Positions 31,945-41,715 are shown, counted from the first letter of the stretch. The stretch is 64,000 nt of DNA from an uncultured Pelagibacteraceae bacterium (GCA_902589395.1 CACIST010000004.1:1-64000); one strand, 5' to 3'. Numbers and translations are program-made. The notes: generated by a model from the sequence alone, not told the origin.

Positions 31945-32856
31945 ATGGACAAAATATTTCAAAAAATATGCGATCTGTATCCTCATTATAGAATAAATAC
32001 CAGGATTAAAAAAAAAATCTTTTATATTGTTTTTGCACTCTTTAAATCATTTATAAATGGGCCAATTAAATTAAATTTTGGAAATTTTTTTTTCTATTCT
32101 TACCCACAAAGAAAAAATTATAGTAGATCATTACTTAGTAAAGTAAATTTACATGATGAAAGAGAAATCAATTTTTTTATAAAGAATATCGATGACAACT
32201 CTGTATTTATCGATTGTGGTGCAAACCAAGGTTTTTATACTATACCAATAGCAGCCTCGAATAAAAATTGTAAGATAATAGCTTTTGAACCTTCAGTCCA
32301 AGAAATGGAGTACTTAAATCAAAATATTTTATTAAACAATATTGAAAATATTGAAACCTCATATTTAGGTATTGGGGATAAAGAAGGTTCTTTCAAATTT
32401 AAAAATGATAATTTAGAAAAAAACTCAACAAAGGGTGGATTGATCATTGAAGATGATAATGAAACAAATGAAATCAAAATGATTGATGTTACAACATTAG
32501 ACAAATTTATAAATGATCGTAAATTAGACATCACTAGCGATACAAAATTATTTATTAAAATTGATCTAGAAGGTTATGATATAAATGCTGTTTATGGATC
32601 AAAAAATATTATAAAAAATTACTTTTCAGTATTTCTAGTAGAGTTCTCTAAAATGGCTGTTGCTAGCGAAATATACTCAAAAAATGAGTTTAATAACTTT
32701 TTAAAAGAAAACGAACTAAGTATCTTAGATATATATGGAAAAAATCTTACTTTAGATAACATTCATTCAATGTTGGATAACCTCAAGGGAAATCATCAGG
32801 TTTGTGGAAATTTTATAGTTGTTAAGGAAAGTTTAGTTAAAAACTTAAACTTTTAA
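31945..32856 (+). CDS. FkbM-family methyltransferase
   Basis: SVFIDCGANQGFYTIPIAA; IIAFEPSVQEMEYL; LFIKIDLEGYDINAV. Confidence 0.85.
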   Translation: MDKIFQKICDLYPHYRINTRIKKKIFYIVFALFKSFINGPIKLNFGNFFFYSYPQRKNYSRSLLSKVNLHDEREINFFIKNIDDNSVFIDCGANQGFYTIPIAASNKNCKIIAFEPSVQEMEYLNQNILLNNIENIETSYLGIGDKEGSFKFKNDNLEKNSTKGGLIIEDDNETNEIKMIDVTTLDKFINDRKLDITSDTKLFIKIDLEGYDINAVYGSKNIIKNYFSVFLVEFSKMAVASEIYSKNEFNNFLKENELSILDIYGKNLTLDNIHSMLDNLKGNHQVCGNFIVVKESLVKNLNF

Positions 32857-32979
32857 AATTTTTTTAAAGCTTTTAAAGTATGTATTTATCACCTAAATAC
32901 ATTGCAAAAGCGATAGCGGCACCTAATAAAATATACTTCATTCTAAACAATTATATTAAAGCACTTATAAAGTAAATTT

Positions 32980-33159
32980 TTAATAATTTTTATCTTTTAA
33001 GCTTTTGTACTGAAACCAAATAATGGCTAATAAAATAAGCACAAAAATTGGATAGCCAACAATAAAAATGATTATATTTATTAGCTCATAGGAAATGCCA
33101 AAAAATTGAGCCCAGTCACTTAAGAGAGCCACACACCAATAAAAAATATTATTTATCAT
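32980..33159 (-). CDS. Small single/double-TM protein (59 aa), not in ORF track
   Basis: MINNIFYWCVALLSDWAQFFGISYELINIIIFIVGYPIFVLILLAIIWFQYKSLKDKNY*, hydrophobic and positive C-terminus. Confidence 0.55.
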   Translation of the reverse strand: MINNIFYWCVALLSDWAQFFGISYELINIIIFIVGYPIFVLILLAIIWFQYKSLKDKNY

Positions 33160-33179
33160 AAATTAATTAGTTTTATTTA

Positions 33180-33219
33180 AATTAGGCTAGGTAGAAAAGG
33201 AGAAAACCCTAGCCTAATT
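33180..33219. terminator. 12-bp perfect stem-loop downstream of anti-sigma gene
   Basis: aattaggctagg ... cctagcctaatt with a 16-nt loop. Confidence 0.55.
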
Positions 33220-33342
33220 ATTAAGGTGGACAACAAACATAAAAAAAAACCACCTTTGGAGTGACTGTCACTATGACTAGTATGGAGGAGTAACAAGCAC
33301 TTATACCCTTAACGGATAAATTATAAATTGTTCCAAAAAATA

Positions 33343-33861
33343 TTATTTTTTTTCTAGACGTTTTTTTAGATCTTCAATTTCTTCTAAATATTTCTGAATT
33401 TGAGATTTAAGGATAGAAATTTCCTCTTCAAGACTTTTTATTCTTTTATCTACTTTATCTGAATTAACAAGCTCTACACCTCTAAAATTATCTTTATCAG
33501 TGTCTAAACCTCTAAATGAGGTTGAATTCATTTGAAAACCAATAGTAAACATAAATATAGCAGCAATAGGATATGCAACAAAGTTTCTTAAAGGTTTTTT
33601 GAAAATTACTTCAAAGATATTTATTTTTCTGTTTTCTAATCTATCTTTATTTTTAAGAATTAGCTTTGAAGAGTTATCTTTAATACTGGAAACATAATCA
33701 CCATAAAAATTTTTTGATAATTTTAGGTCTTCATACGCTAATTTTGCCTCAGTATTTTCAGAGATTAATTTTTTAACTTTTTCTAATTCAGAGCTGTCTA
33801 ATTGCTCATCAGCATACGACATTATCAAGCTAAGTTCTTTATCAGTTAATTTCTTAATCAT
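33343..33861 (-). CDS. Membrane-anchored anti-sigma factor-like protein
   Basis: N-terminal LIMSYADEQLDSSELEKVKKLISENTEAKLAYEDLK (anti-sigma zinc-less N-domain style), TM FVAYPIAAIFMFTIGFQ, C-terminal coiled coil; overlaps the sigma gene by 8 nt. Confidence 0.75.
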   Translation of the reverse strand: MIKKLTDKELSLIMSYADEQLDSSELEKVKKLISENTEAKLAYEDLKLSKNFYGDYVSSIKDNSSKLILKNKDRLENRKINIFEVIFKKPLRNFVAYPIAAIFMFTIGFQMNSTSFRGLDTDKDNFRGVELVNSDKVDKRIKSLEEEISILKSQIQKYLEEIEDLKKRLEKK

Positions 33862-34456
33862 TTTTTAACCTTTTTTTTATACAATCAATAACTGCAATTC
33901 TAGCTCTAGCTAAACTACTTTTTACAGTCCCTTGAGCAATATCAAGTCTTTCTGCAATTTCATCATATTTTAAACCTTCAGAAAATAGAGTTAAAACAGA
34001 TTTTTGTAACTCATTCTTTAATGATGATAAACATATTTGAGCTATTTCAAATCTTTTATACTTTGCAATTTTTAGTTCTTTTTCAATCATTTGATCCTCA
34101 GCATTAATACTTTTGTATTTAATTTCTTCATCGATATCTCTTGCATTGTATTCAATATAGTCTTCTATGGGTAAATCTTGATCTCCATTGTCTTTTAACG
34201 AATAAGAGCTATTTTTGTTCCCTAAATCTTCCTTAGAAACTAGCCTTGTTTTTTTTCTTTTAGTATCAATAAATAGATTTCTAATAACTCTATAACTAAT
34301 TTTGAGAAACTCGGTATTATCGTTTAAATCTGGGTAATTTTTTAATATTTTTTCTATAGCTGTTTGAACTATATCTTCAGCATTTGCTCGATCACCTGAC
34401 ATTGCTGTTGAAAATCTTAGTAATTCTGAAAGATTTTTTTGAAGTAATTGCTTCAT
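33854..34456 (-). CDS. ECF-type RNA polymerase sigma factor
   Basis: sigma2 DRANAEDIVQTAIEKIL...RVIRNLFIDTKRKK; sigma4 LTLFSEGLKYDEIAERLDIAQGTVKSSLARARIAV. Confidence 0.92.
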   Translation of the reverse strand: MKQLLQKNLSELLRFSTAMSGDRANAEDIVQTAIEKILKNYPDLNDNTEFLKISYRVIRNLFIDTKRKKTRLVSKEDLGNKNSSYSLKDNGDQDLPIEDYIEYNARDIDEEIKYKSINAEDQMIEKELKIAKYKRFEIAQICLSSLKNELQKSVLTLFSEGLKYDEIAERLDIAQGTVKSSLARARIAVIDCIKKRLKND

Positions 34457-34459
34457 TTT

Positions 34460-34469
34460 AAACCGGTTT
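34460..34469. promoter_or_regulatory. Palindrome AAACCGGTTT in the 36-bp sigma/CHAT divergent intergenic region
   Basis: Perfect 10-bp palindrome between divergent start codons. Confidence 0.4.
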
Positions 34470-34492
34470 TTAATGAACTATACTATTGATAA

Positions 34493-37400
34493 ATGAATAT
34501 AAAATATAGCTTTATATTTACCGCTTTTTTAAGCTTGTTACTAAGCAATATGCTGTTCGCTGATGAAAAAACTTTAGAATTTAATGCTGAAGAATTAAAA
34601 AAAATAAGTGAGATTGAAAAAAAACATAACATAGATTGGAAAAAAGAATGGGAGCTAAAAGATACTGTATATGGATGTCTTATAAATAATCCAACAACTG
34701 AAAGTAAAGAGTTGGGTTATAAAAATGCATTTAAACTTTTAAATTATTATAACGATCTATTAATGAATGTCGGGTTAAGTGAAAGAGAAACAGAAAATCT
34801 TATAGATACTGTAGATTTGTTATCCTGGTGCATAAAAGATAAGCCCAAAAAATATAAAGAGTACATTGATCTTGTAAAAAGTATGATTGATTTAAATTTT
34901 TTAAATTCGGAATTTATTTATAGCGAAGATAAAGGGATTTTTTCAAGCGGAATCATGAATTATAGCGCTTTTTCTGAAGACTTGAATCTAGATTTAAAAG
35001 ATCGATGGGAATACGACAAAAAAATTATAAAATTTTTAATTAAAAATCTCCCAAAATCATTTAATGACTTGCAAAATTTTATTTTTTTTTCCTCAAAAGA
35101 CTTTGAGAATGATTTTATTAGGCCAGAGATTATAAAGATACTTAAGCCTGTAATAAAAAAAATTGAATATGAAAATTTTGAGAATGACCAAGATAAAAAA
35201 GATTTTATAAGTTTTACAGGAAGTTATTTAAGACTATTGATTTTTAATGGAGACTTTAAAGAATGCAATGCTTATTACAATAAAAATGTCAGAAATATTA
35301 AGTTTTCAATCGATCAGATCAAACATGAGGTAAATTTGATCGATTTCAAATTAAATTGCCTAATGTCAGAATTAGAATGGGATAAAGCAATCAAATTATA
35401 TAAATATAAAGCTAATAGAATAGTAAATTCATTAGAGAATTCTGAATATAACCAATTTGAAGAGGAAAACTTAAATATAGAATTATTTAAAACATACAAT
35501 GCGCTTGTAAGTGCTTATAGAATTATATCATATACAAATGAAGATGATCAATTAGCTGAAAAATATTTAAATAAAGCAAAATATATAGTTAACAATTATT
35601 TCTTAAATAAAAATAAGTATTACTATTTATTGTTGAGCAAAGACTTGATTGAGGATGATATTTACAAAAACAACATAAATAAAGCTGAAAAAAAGTTAAC
35701 AAGGTTGTTAGAAGAAATTGAAAATTTAAATGAGAGTGATGGTTACCCTTATAAGGATGGTTTTGAATTGCAAAAAGAAGACTTAAAGGCTGATTATTTG
35801 GGAGTGATGTCTCGAATATTTTTAAAAACCAAAAGATATAAAGAAGCAATATCAATTAATGAAAAGATAATTGATTCAACTGAAAAAATTTTAACTACAG
35901 ATGGTAGGACTTTGAATGTTTCTAATCAAATGATAATAGAATCTTTTAAATATAAAGCTGCTAATGTAGACTTGTTTAAAATTTATAATCTTTTAGAAGA
36001 CCGTGAAAATCAAAGCAGATATCATAATATAGTATCTAAGTTTTGTGACGAAAAATTTAATGACACTATTTGTCTTAACTATTACCCAGAAAAATTAAAA
36101 TATGCAGTTCAGATAAGAGATATGAATTTAATTAATTATTCTTATGAACAATTAGAGAATTATTATTCAAAATTTAAGTCAGATAATAAATATATTAATT
36201 ACATGACAGAAACGGACTTAATTAAACAAAAAATTGAGATTAATATGTTGAAGATTAAATACAGTGATGAATTTAAGTTAGATAAAAATGAAGTATCAGA
36301 GTTAAGAAAAGAGGCATGTAAAGATACAGATAAATTTGAAAAAAGATTACGCAAAACAAATAAACTTATCGGACAGCAGGTTAAAAATCCATTTACCAAA
36401 GATGTATTTACATACCAAAGTGCAGGTATACATTTTATAAATGTTGGTTTGGAATGTGAAAAAACTAAAGCAGAATATAAAAAAGCAATTAATTTACTTC
36501 AAGATGTTCTCAATCTAGAGAAAAAGAAACTTGATAAGTGGGTAAATATTCCGACATATTATCAATATGATATTGATACGAATTTAATTTCACAAATAGG
36601 ATTTGCAGCTGCAGGATATCAATCATTATCAGGGAATGAAGAAAAAATACCAGAAGCTAAGAAGCTTTTAGAGGATGTCTTTCAACTTTCACAGTATGGA
36701 AAAAACTTGTTCATAACAAATTCTATTAAAAATTCCATAACGAAAACAATTGAAAGTAATGATGATTTTAAAAATTTAATTGTTACTAGAACATCATTGC
36801 AAACAGAACTAAATATTTTAATGGACGAAATAATAAATAATAAATCTATCAGTAAAGATAAATTTAAACATAAAAATTTATTGGACCAAGATATACAGAG
36901 TATTAATCAAAAAATAGATAAAAACTTCCCTGAAATAAAAAAAAAACTAAACAAAAAATTTTATAAAGTTCAAGATGTCCAGCAAAGGTTAGAAGATGAT
37001 GAAATAATGATTGTTTTTGATAGTCACTTAACACCATTTGCTCATATTATTTCTAAAGATAATCACGATACATTTTATTCAGTTGTGCCAATAAGAGATC
37101 TATATGATTTTACTTTTTCATTTAGAAAAGCAATTTTTAAAACAAATAATAAAGAATTAAAAAAATCATTAAATATATTTTATAAAGCTCTTTTTCAGGA
37201 AATTGACATTAAAAATAAAAACAAAAATAAAATAACAATAGTAACTGACAAGTATACTGAAAATTTACCATTCGGTATATTTTACAGTGATAAAGATAAT
37301 AAATATCTTATTGAAAAATACTCTATATCTTATCATCCATCAGTTGGATCTTTTGTAGAATTGAGAAATGAAAAAACTATTAAAAATATTTCTTTTGATA

Positions 37401-38110
37401 ATACTTTTCTTGGTATAGGCAATCCACTACTACAGGAAAAAACATTTAAGGATTATATAGTTTCTATTTCCGATTTAAGTTTAAATTCAAGAGGTGTATT
37501 GGAAGATACAAATATTATAAAAGAGAAATTTAAAAACCTACCCTACTCTGAATATGAATTAAAAAAACTTAGTAAAATTTTTCGTAAAAATAAATTATTA
37601 TTATCCAATCAAGCAAATGAGATTAATATAAAAAATACTAATTTAGAAATTTATGACATCATTTCATTTGCAACGCATGCCGGAATATCAGGCAGTTTGA
37701 ATGAAACTTCGGAACCTTTTTTAGTTTTAACTCCACCAAAAAAATCAAATATTATTGATGATGGTATTTTAACAGCATCTGAAGTTTCTCAGTTAGACTT
37801 AAATGCAAAATTAGTTATTCTATCGGCATGTAACACTGCAGCTAGACAAAATGAATACTCAAGCGGTTTCTCTGGGTTAGTTGCTTCTTTTTTTAATGCT
37901 GGTGCACAAAATATTTTAGCAACACACTGGAATGTTGATGATAAGACAACTGCAAAAATGATAATTGAAACAATAAAAAAATCAGTTACTAAAAATTTAG
38001 CTTTAGCAGATGCTTTAAAATTGACGAAAATAGAATTTATTTCAGGTAAATACGGTGAAAAATATAAACACCCTAAATATTGGGGTGCTTACGTTATAGT
38101 TGGTAATTAA
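34493..38110 (+). CDS. Exported TPR-CHAT caspase-like protease
   Basis: Signal peptide MNIKYSFIFTAFLSLLLSNMLFA; TPR-like helices; CHAT motifs IISFATHAG and LVILSACNTAARQ...GFSGLVASFFNAGAQNILATHWNVDD. Confidence 0.88.
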   Translation: MNIKYSFIFTAFLSLLLSNMLFADEKTLEFNAEELKKISEIEKKHNIDWKKEWELKDTVYGCLINNPTTESKELGYKNAFKLLNYYNDLLMNVGLSERETENLIDTVDLLSWCIKDKPKKYKEYIDLVKSMIDLNFLNSEFIYSEDKGIFSSGIMNYSAFSEDLNLDLKDRWEYDKKIIKFLIKNLPKSFNDLQNFIFFSSKDFENDFIRPEIIKILKPVIKKIEYENFENDQDKKDFISFTGSYLRLLIFNGDFKECNAYYNKNVRNIKFSIDQIKHEVNLIDFKLNCLMSELEWDKAIKLYKYKANRIVNSLENSEYNQFEEENLNIELFKTYNALVSAYRIISYTNEDDQLAEKYLNKAKYIVNNYFLNKNKYYYLLLSKDLIEDDIYKNNINKAEKKLTRLLEEIENLNESDGYPYKDGFELQKEDLKADYLGVMSRIFLKTKRYKEAISINEKIIDSTEKILTTDGRTLNVSNQMIIESFKYKAANVDLFKIYNLLEDRENQSRYHNIVSKFCDEKFNDTICLNYYPEKLKYAVQIRDMNLINYSYEQLENYYSKFKSDNKYINYMTETDLIKQKIEINMLKIKYSDEFKLDKNEVSELRKEACKDTDKFEKRLRKTNKLIGQQVKNPFTKDVFTYQSAGIHFINVGLECEKTKAEYKKAINLLQDVLNLEKKKLDKWVNIPTYYQYDIDTNLISQIGFAAAGYQSLSGNEEKIPEAKKLLEDVFQLSQYGKNLFITNSIKNSITKTIESNDDFKNLIVTRTSLQTELNILMDEIINNKSISKDKFKHKNLLDQDIQSINQKIDKNFPEIKKKLNKKFYKVQDVQQRLEDDEIMIVFDSHLTPFAHIISKDNHDTFYSVVPIRDLYDFTFSFRKAIFKTNNKELKKSLNIFYKALFQEIDIKNKNKNKITIVTDKYTENLPFGIFYSDKDNKYLIEKYSISYHPSVGSFVELRNEKTIKNISFDNTFLGIGNPLLQEKTFKDYIVSISDLSLNSRGVLEDTNIIKEKFKNLPYSEYELKKLSKIFRKNKLLLSNQANEINIKNTNLEIYDIISFATHAGISGSLNETSEPFLVLTPPKKSNIIDDGILTASEVSQLDLNAKLVILSACNTAARQNEYSSGFSGLVASFFNAGAQNILATHWNVDDKTTAKMIIETIKKSVTKNLALADALKLTKIEFISGKYGEKYKHPKYWGAYVIVGN

Positions 38111-38204
38111 AGACAATTTAATCAAAAAATAATTGGAACATTATTCATGTCCACTCGTTAAGTGGGTATGAGAATAAATACTAACTATAAACTAAGGAGG
38201 TTCA

Positions 38205-38357
38205 GTGGAAAAAGTAAGAACTGGTGTAGAAGAGAGCCGGAGCAGATTAAAAATACACATAGGCCCATCTACACCAGCTCTGAAAATTCTTCAGACAATG
38301 GTAGAAAAATATTTTTCAGAAGTTTCAGACATAGAAGTCTTTGTAAAGAATTCATAA
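38205..38357 (+). CDS. Short GTG-start leader ORF (50 aa) upstream of nurA, possibly frameshifted
   Basis: Strong SD AAGGAGG at 38194-38200 before GTG; MEKVRTGVEESRSRLKIHIGPSTPALKILQTMVEKYFSEVSDIEVFVKNS*. Confidence 0.5.
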   Translation: MEKVRTGVEESRSRLKIHIGPSTPALKILQTMVEKYFSEVSDIEVFVKNS

Positions 38358-38454
38358 ACGAAATCAATTTTAGATACAAAAGAAGATTCAACCAATCAAT
38401 TAACTTTAGAGTTAATTTGAGAGGCAACAAAATTGAATACTATGGAGGTGGAAA

Positions 38455-39768
38455 ATGCAAAATATAAATCTTAAGAACAAAAAGAAATCAAGTTTATTTG
38501 CTAATTTTGTAAATAATGTAATTCATAAACCTTCTCCTGAGGTTCAAAAAAACTTCATGGATGTAAGTTTAAAAATTGCAGGTACAATTAAAAAAATTTG
38601 TGAAGATGAGAAACTTATCATTAACATACCTTACCAGGGTAAGAATTTCTGGAATAAAGGAAAAAATTATGAGTCTTGCTTTGTTGATGGTGGAGTGTTC
38701 AGTTCTGTAGAATCTAGCTCTGCCCCATTCGCAATAAGATCAAAGAGCTATATTGTAAAACCTACAAATCCATTAACTGATAGAGAAAAATTTGAAGAAA
38801 CAATTGCTTATATGGGTGATCTTTATGATAGTAAAAATAACATTTACGATTTATCAGAAGATCCTTACGAGGATAATCAATTACTAAATAAGAAAAAAGA
38901 TGCAGCAAGAATAATCTTCGAGATTGCGTGTTTAGTTAAGCATGTTTTTGATAAGCAAAAATTTGATTTTTGTTTTTTACATGGTCCACTTCAAACTCCT
39001 GTCATGCCTTTTTCAGGACCAGAGTTTCCTCAATTTAAAAAACAAGTAGTTAAAAATATATTACCTTTTTTAAATTTTGACAAAAAAGAAGAAAAGATTA
39101 ATGAAAGGCATTTTATAAATATATATTTTCAGTCAATTCAATTTTTGTTAAACTCAAAATTTCCAATATACGGAATTGTCGAGAGAACAAATTCATCTGT
39201 ATATCTCAAAAATTTATTATTTAGATCCTTTAAAAAAGGCAAAGTTGCCGAAAACGATTACAATAAGATGCTTTCTACTATGATCCGATATAAGATAAAT
39301 GATGGCAATCTATTCTCCTTAATTTTGTCAGATTGTCAGGCTCTTAGACCATTAGAGGTTGATAAACAAATACCTACTAGAGGACTAGGTGGTTTTAGTG
39401 AATGGGAAACTCAAATTACATCCTTTCCAAAAATACATGTTGGGTATTTGAAAACTAACTCACACCAGGCTCCAATTAGAGTTGAAAGTTTAAAGAAATC
39501 GAAAGATTTAATTAAAGATTACGAATATATTTTGGCATCAAGTAAATTGCTGCCTAATTATGGTTTCCCCGCAGGTTTAGATGTGGTTGATAAAGCTGCC
39601 AAAATTCCTGCTTGGCTTGGTAGAGCTGCAAAAAGCTACTATTCAAAATATTACTTAGATTTAGCTATCGAAAGTAAAAACTCTAAAAATATAAGTTCAG
39701 CTTTAAAAATGTTGCAAGGTGGACGAGTCTGGAGAAACAGACCAAAAGCCGGAAAGGTAAAAAAATGA
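38455..39768 (+). CDS. NurA-domain nuclease
   Basis: CFVDGGVFSSVESSSAPFAIRSKSYIVKP; FCFLHGPLQTPVMP; YGIVERTNSSVYLKNLL; GYLKTNSHQAPIRVE; 4-nt overlap with herA-like gene. Confidence 0.78.
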   Translation: MQNINLKNKKKSSLFANFVNNVIHKPSPEVQKNFMDVSLKIAGTIKKICEDEKLIINIPYQGKNFWNKGKNYESCFVDGGVFSSVESSSAPFAIRSKSYIVKPTNPLTDREKFEETIAYMGDLYDSKNNIYDLSEDPYEDNQLLNKKKDAARIIFEIACLVKHVFDKQKFDFCFLHGPLQTPVMPFSGPEFPQFKKQVVKNILPFLNFDKKEEKINERHFINIYFQSIQFLLNSKFPIYGIVERTNSSVYLKNLLFRSFKKGKVAENDYNKMLSTMIRYKINDGNLFSLILSDCQALRPLEVDKQIPTRGLGGFSEWETQITSFPKIHVGYLKTNSHQAPIRVESLKKSKDLIKDYEYILASSKLLPNYGFPAGLDVVDKAAKIPAWLGRAAKSYYSKYYLDLAIESKNSKNISSALKMLQGGRVWRNRPKAGKVKK

Positions 39769-41543
39769 GAAAAATAATTAACTTAAATACAAATTTAAAA
39801 AATTCTATTGGTGGAAATTCTATCAGAAAGATAAGTGATCCATGGGCAAGTATTGGAACAATACTAGGCCAGACAAGTATCGATGATTATTCATTTCACT
39901 TAAAAAAATTTAAGGCCAAAAAGGGAGATATAGTTGCTGCAGAAGCTAAGCAACCAACGGGTGATGGAAGAGTGGTTGAAGTCATTGTTTGGGGTCGCAT
40001 AATGGAAATTATATCGAGCAACGAATTTTTACCTAACGAAGCTGCAAAAGAATTAACAGAGGGTAATATTAGTATTCAAGATACAATACTGCCTTTAACA
40101 AAGAATGATGCAATCTGCACTGTAAAAAATCTTGGATATACAACTAATGACCCTGGTCAAAAATTATCTTTAATGCCTTTGAATTATCCTGTTTATCCTG
40201 GTGGAGCAGTAAAATATCCTGCTTCAAAAGATTTAGAGTCTTTGCTCAACACAGACATGAAAGGTAAAAATCCAATTTTTATTGGCAATCTTGTTGCAAG
40301 AAGAGACGTAGATGTACAAGTCTCAGCAGATAATATGGTATCTAGACACGTTTTAGTGATTGGGATGACTGGTTCTGGTAAATCAGTTTGGGTAAGAAGA
40401 GCTGTAAGAGAATTGATGGTCAAACAATATCCAATTTTAATTATTGATCCACATGGAGATAACTTAGGAATTGTTCAAAAAGCTACAAAGCTTTTTCCAA
40501 ATCATAAAATTAAATTATTTTATCCAAAAATATCAGCTTCTGAAAATAATAAAGAGGTTATTTATACATTGATAGAAAGGCTGGGTAATAAGTTAACAGA
40601 ACCTCAATATGATTTTTTAAATTGGGTTTTAACAAAAACAGATTATGAACCTGGGACAAGTTTAATTCAGTACATATCTATTTTAATTCAAAAATCTAAT
40701 GCTGCTGCAGAGAATAAAAGAAATAAATCTACAAAAAGCTCAGATGGACCTGGTAATACCGGCGCTTCAACAATGGGTGTTGTTTCGAGAAGTTTACGAA
40801 AAGTTTACTCAAAATTGAAAGAAATGGAACAAAGCAATATAAGTAACAGAAACAAGTATCCTCATCTTAAATTTGAGGAGTTGCCTGATCCATATTCACA
40901 ACCTGAAAAGATTATTCAAAAATCGCAAGTTTCGATATTATATCTAAAAGGATATGAAAGCCTTCCTTCAAGTACAATTGTTTCAATTCTTTTAGAGAGT
41001 TTATTTAACCATAGATCTGCTGGAAACCGTACGATCCCACCCTTCTTTACTGTTCTTGAGGAAGCTCAAAATTTCATACCCTCAAAATCAGAGGGACAAG
41101 ATGGATATCCATCAGTTTCTACTATTAAAAAGATTGCTACTGAAGGAAGAAAGTTCGGCACTGGGCTTATGCTTGTCTCTCAAAGACCATATAGACTGGA
41201 TGAAACAGTATGTGCCCAAATGAACTCCTATATCATTTTAAGACTAAAAAATGAGCGTGATCAAAGATTTGTTAAAAATACAATGGAGAATTGGGATAAT
41301 GAGGAGGCTAAACAATTACCAAATTTTGCAAATGGTCAAGGTATTGTCTCAGGTCAAATAACAAATTTACCTCTTACAGTGCAAATTAAGTTTGATGATG
41401 ACCTAACAAATGATGATATTGGAGATGAAAACTTCATTTCTGATGTACAGAATTGGAAAGAAAGTTCAGAAAACAAAAAAAAGAGAGAATTATCTAAAGA
41501 TTTTGATGAGGTTTTTGATGTCGATAAAAGAAAACCGCACTAA
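39765..41543 (+). CDS. HerA-like hexameric DNA translocase (FtsK-HerA superfamily)
   Basis: Walker A VIGMTGSGKSVWVRR; LIIDPHGDNLGIV; Walker B FFTVLEEAQNF; EGRKFGTGLMLVSQRPYRLDETVCAQMNSYIILRLKNERD. Confidence 0.92.
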   Translation: MRKIINLNTNLKNSIGGNSIRKISDPWASIGTILGQTSIDDYSFHLKKFKAKKGDIVAAEAKQPTGDGRVVEVIVWGRIMEIISSNEFLPNEAAKELTEGNISIQDTILPLTKNDAICTVKNLGYTTNDPGQKLSLMPLNYPVYPGGAVKYPASKDLESLLNTDMKGKNPIFIGNLVARRDVDVQVSADNMVSRHVLVIGMTGSGKSVWVRRAVRELMVKQYPILIIDPHGDNLGIVQKATKLFPNHKIKLFYPKISASENNKEVIYTLIERLGNKLTEPQYDFLNWVLTKTDYEPGTSLIQYISILIQKSNAAAENKRNKSTKSSDGPGNTGASTMGVVSRSLRKVYSKLKEMEQSNISNRNKYPHLKFEELPDPYSQPEKIIQKSQVSILYLKGYESLPSSTIVSILLESLFNHRSAGNRTIPPFFTVLEEAQNFIPSKSEGQDGYPSVSTIKKIATEGRKFGTGLMLVSQRPYRLDETVCAQMNSYIILRLKNERDQRFVKNTMENWDNEEAKQLPNFANGQGIVSGQITNLPLTVQIKFDDDLTNDDIGDENFISDVQNWKESSENKKKRELSKDFDEVFDVDKRKPH

Positions 41544-41715
41544 CAAGGATTTTTGTCCCTACTGCTTGGGTTTTAAGAAAGTCTCAATGCACAAACCTAT
41601 AATCACAATAGGCAAATATAGGCTTGTTAAAGAAATCCAGGAGCCATGTGCTTACTGTACTTTGATAAAGATTAGTAAGTCAGAGATAGATTTTTTGAGG
41701 AAAAAAAATAATTAA
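41518..41715 (+). CDS. Small zinc-ribbon protein (65 aa) overlapping herA 3' end
   Basis: MSIKENRTNKDFCPYCLGFKKVSMHKPIITIGKYRLVKEIQEPCAYCTLIKISKSEIDFLRKKNN: CxxC x n CxxC. Confidence 0.7.
   Translation: MSIKENRTNKDFCPYCLGFKKVSMHKPIITIGKYRLVKEIQEPCAYCTLIKISKSEIDFLRKKNN

Noticed and set aside
38162-38467. 101-aa track ORF as the gene before nurA
   Set aside because: Its head starts upstream of a strong SD that serves GTG at 38205 in another frame; only its tail looks protein-like, so it was not called as is.
41410-41715. 101-aa track ORF for the zinc-ribbon protein
   Set aside because: The first 36 codons lie out of frame within herA; the ATG at 41518 gives a more sensible 65-aa product.
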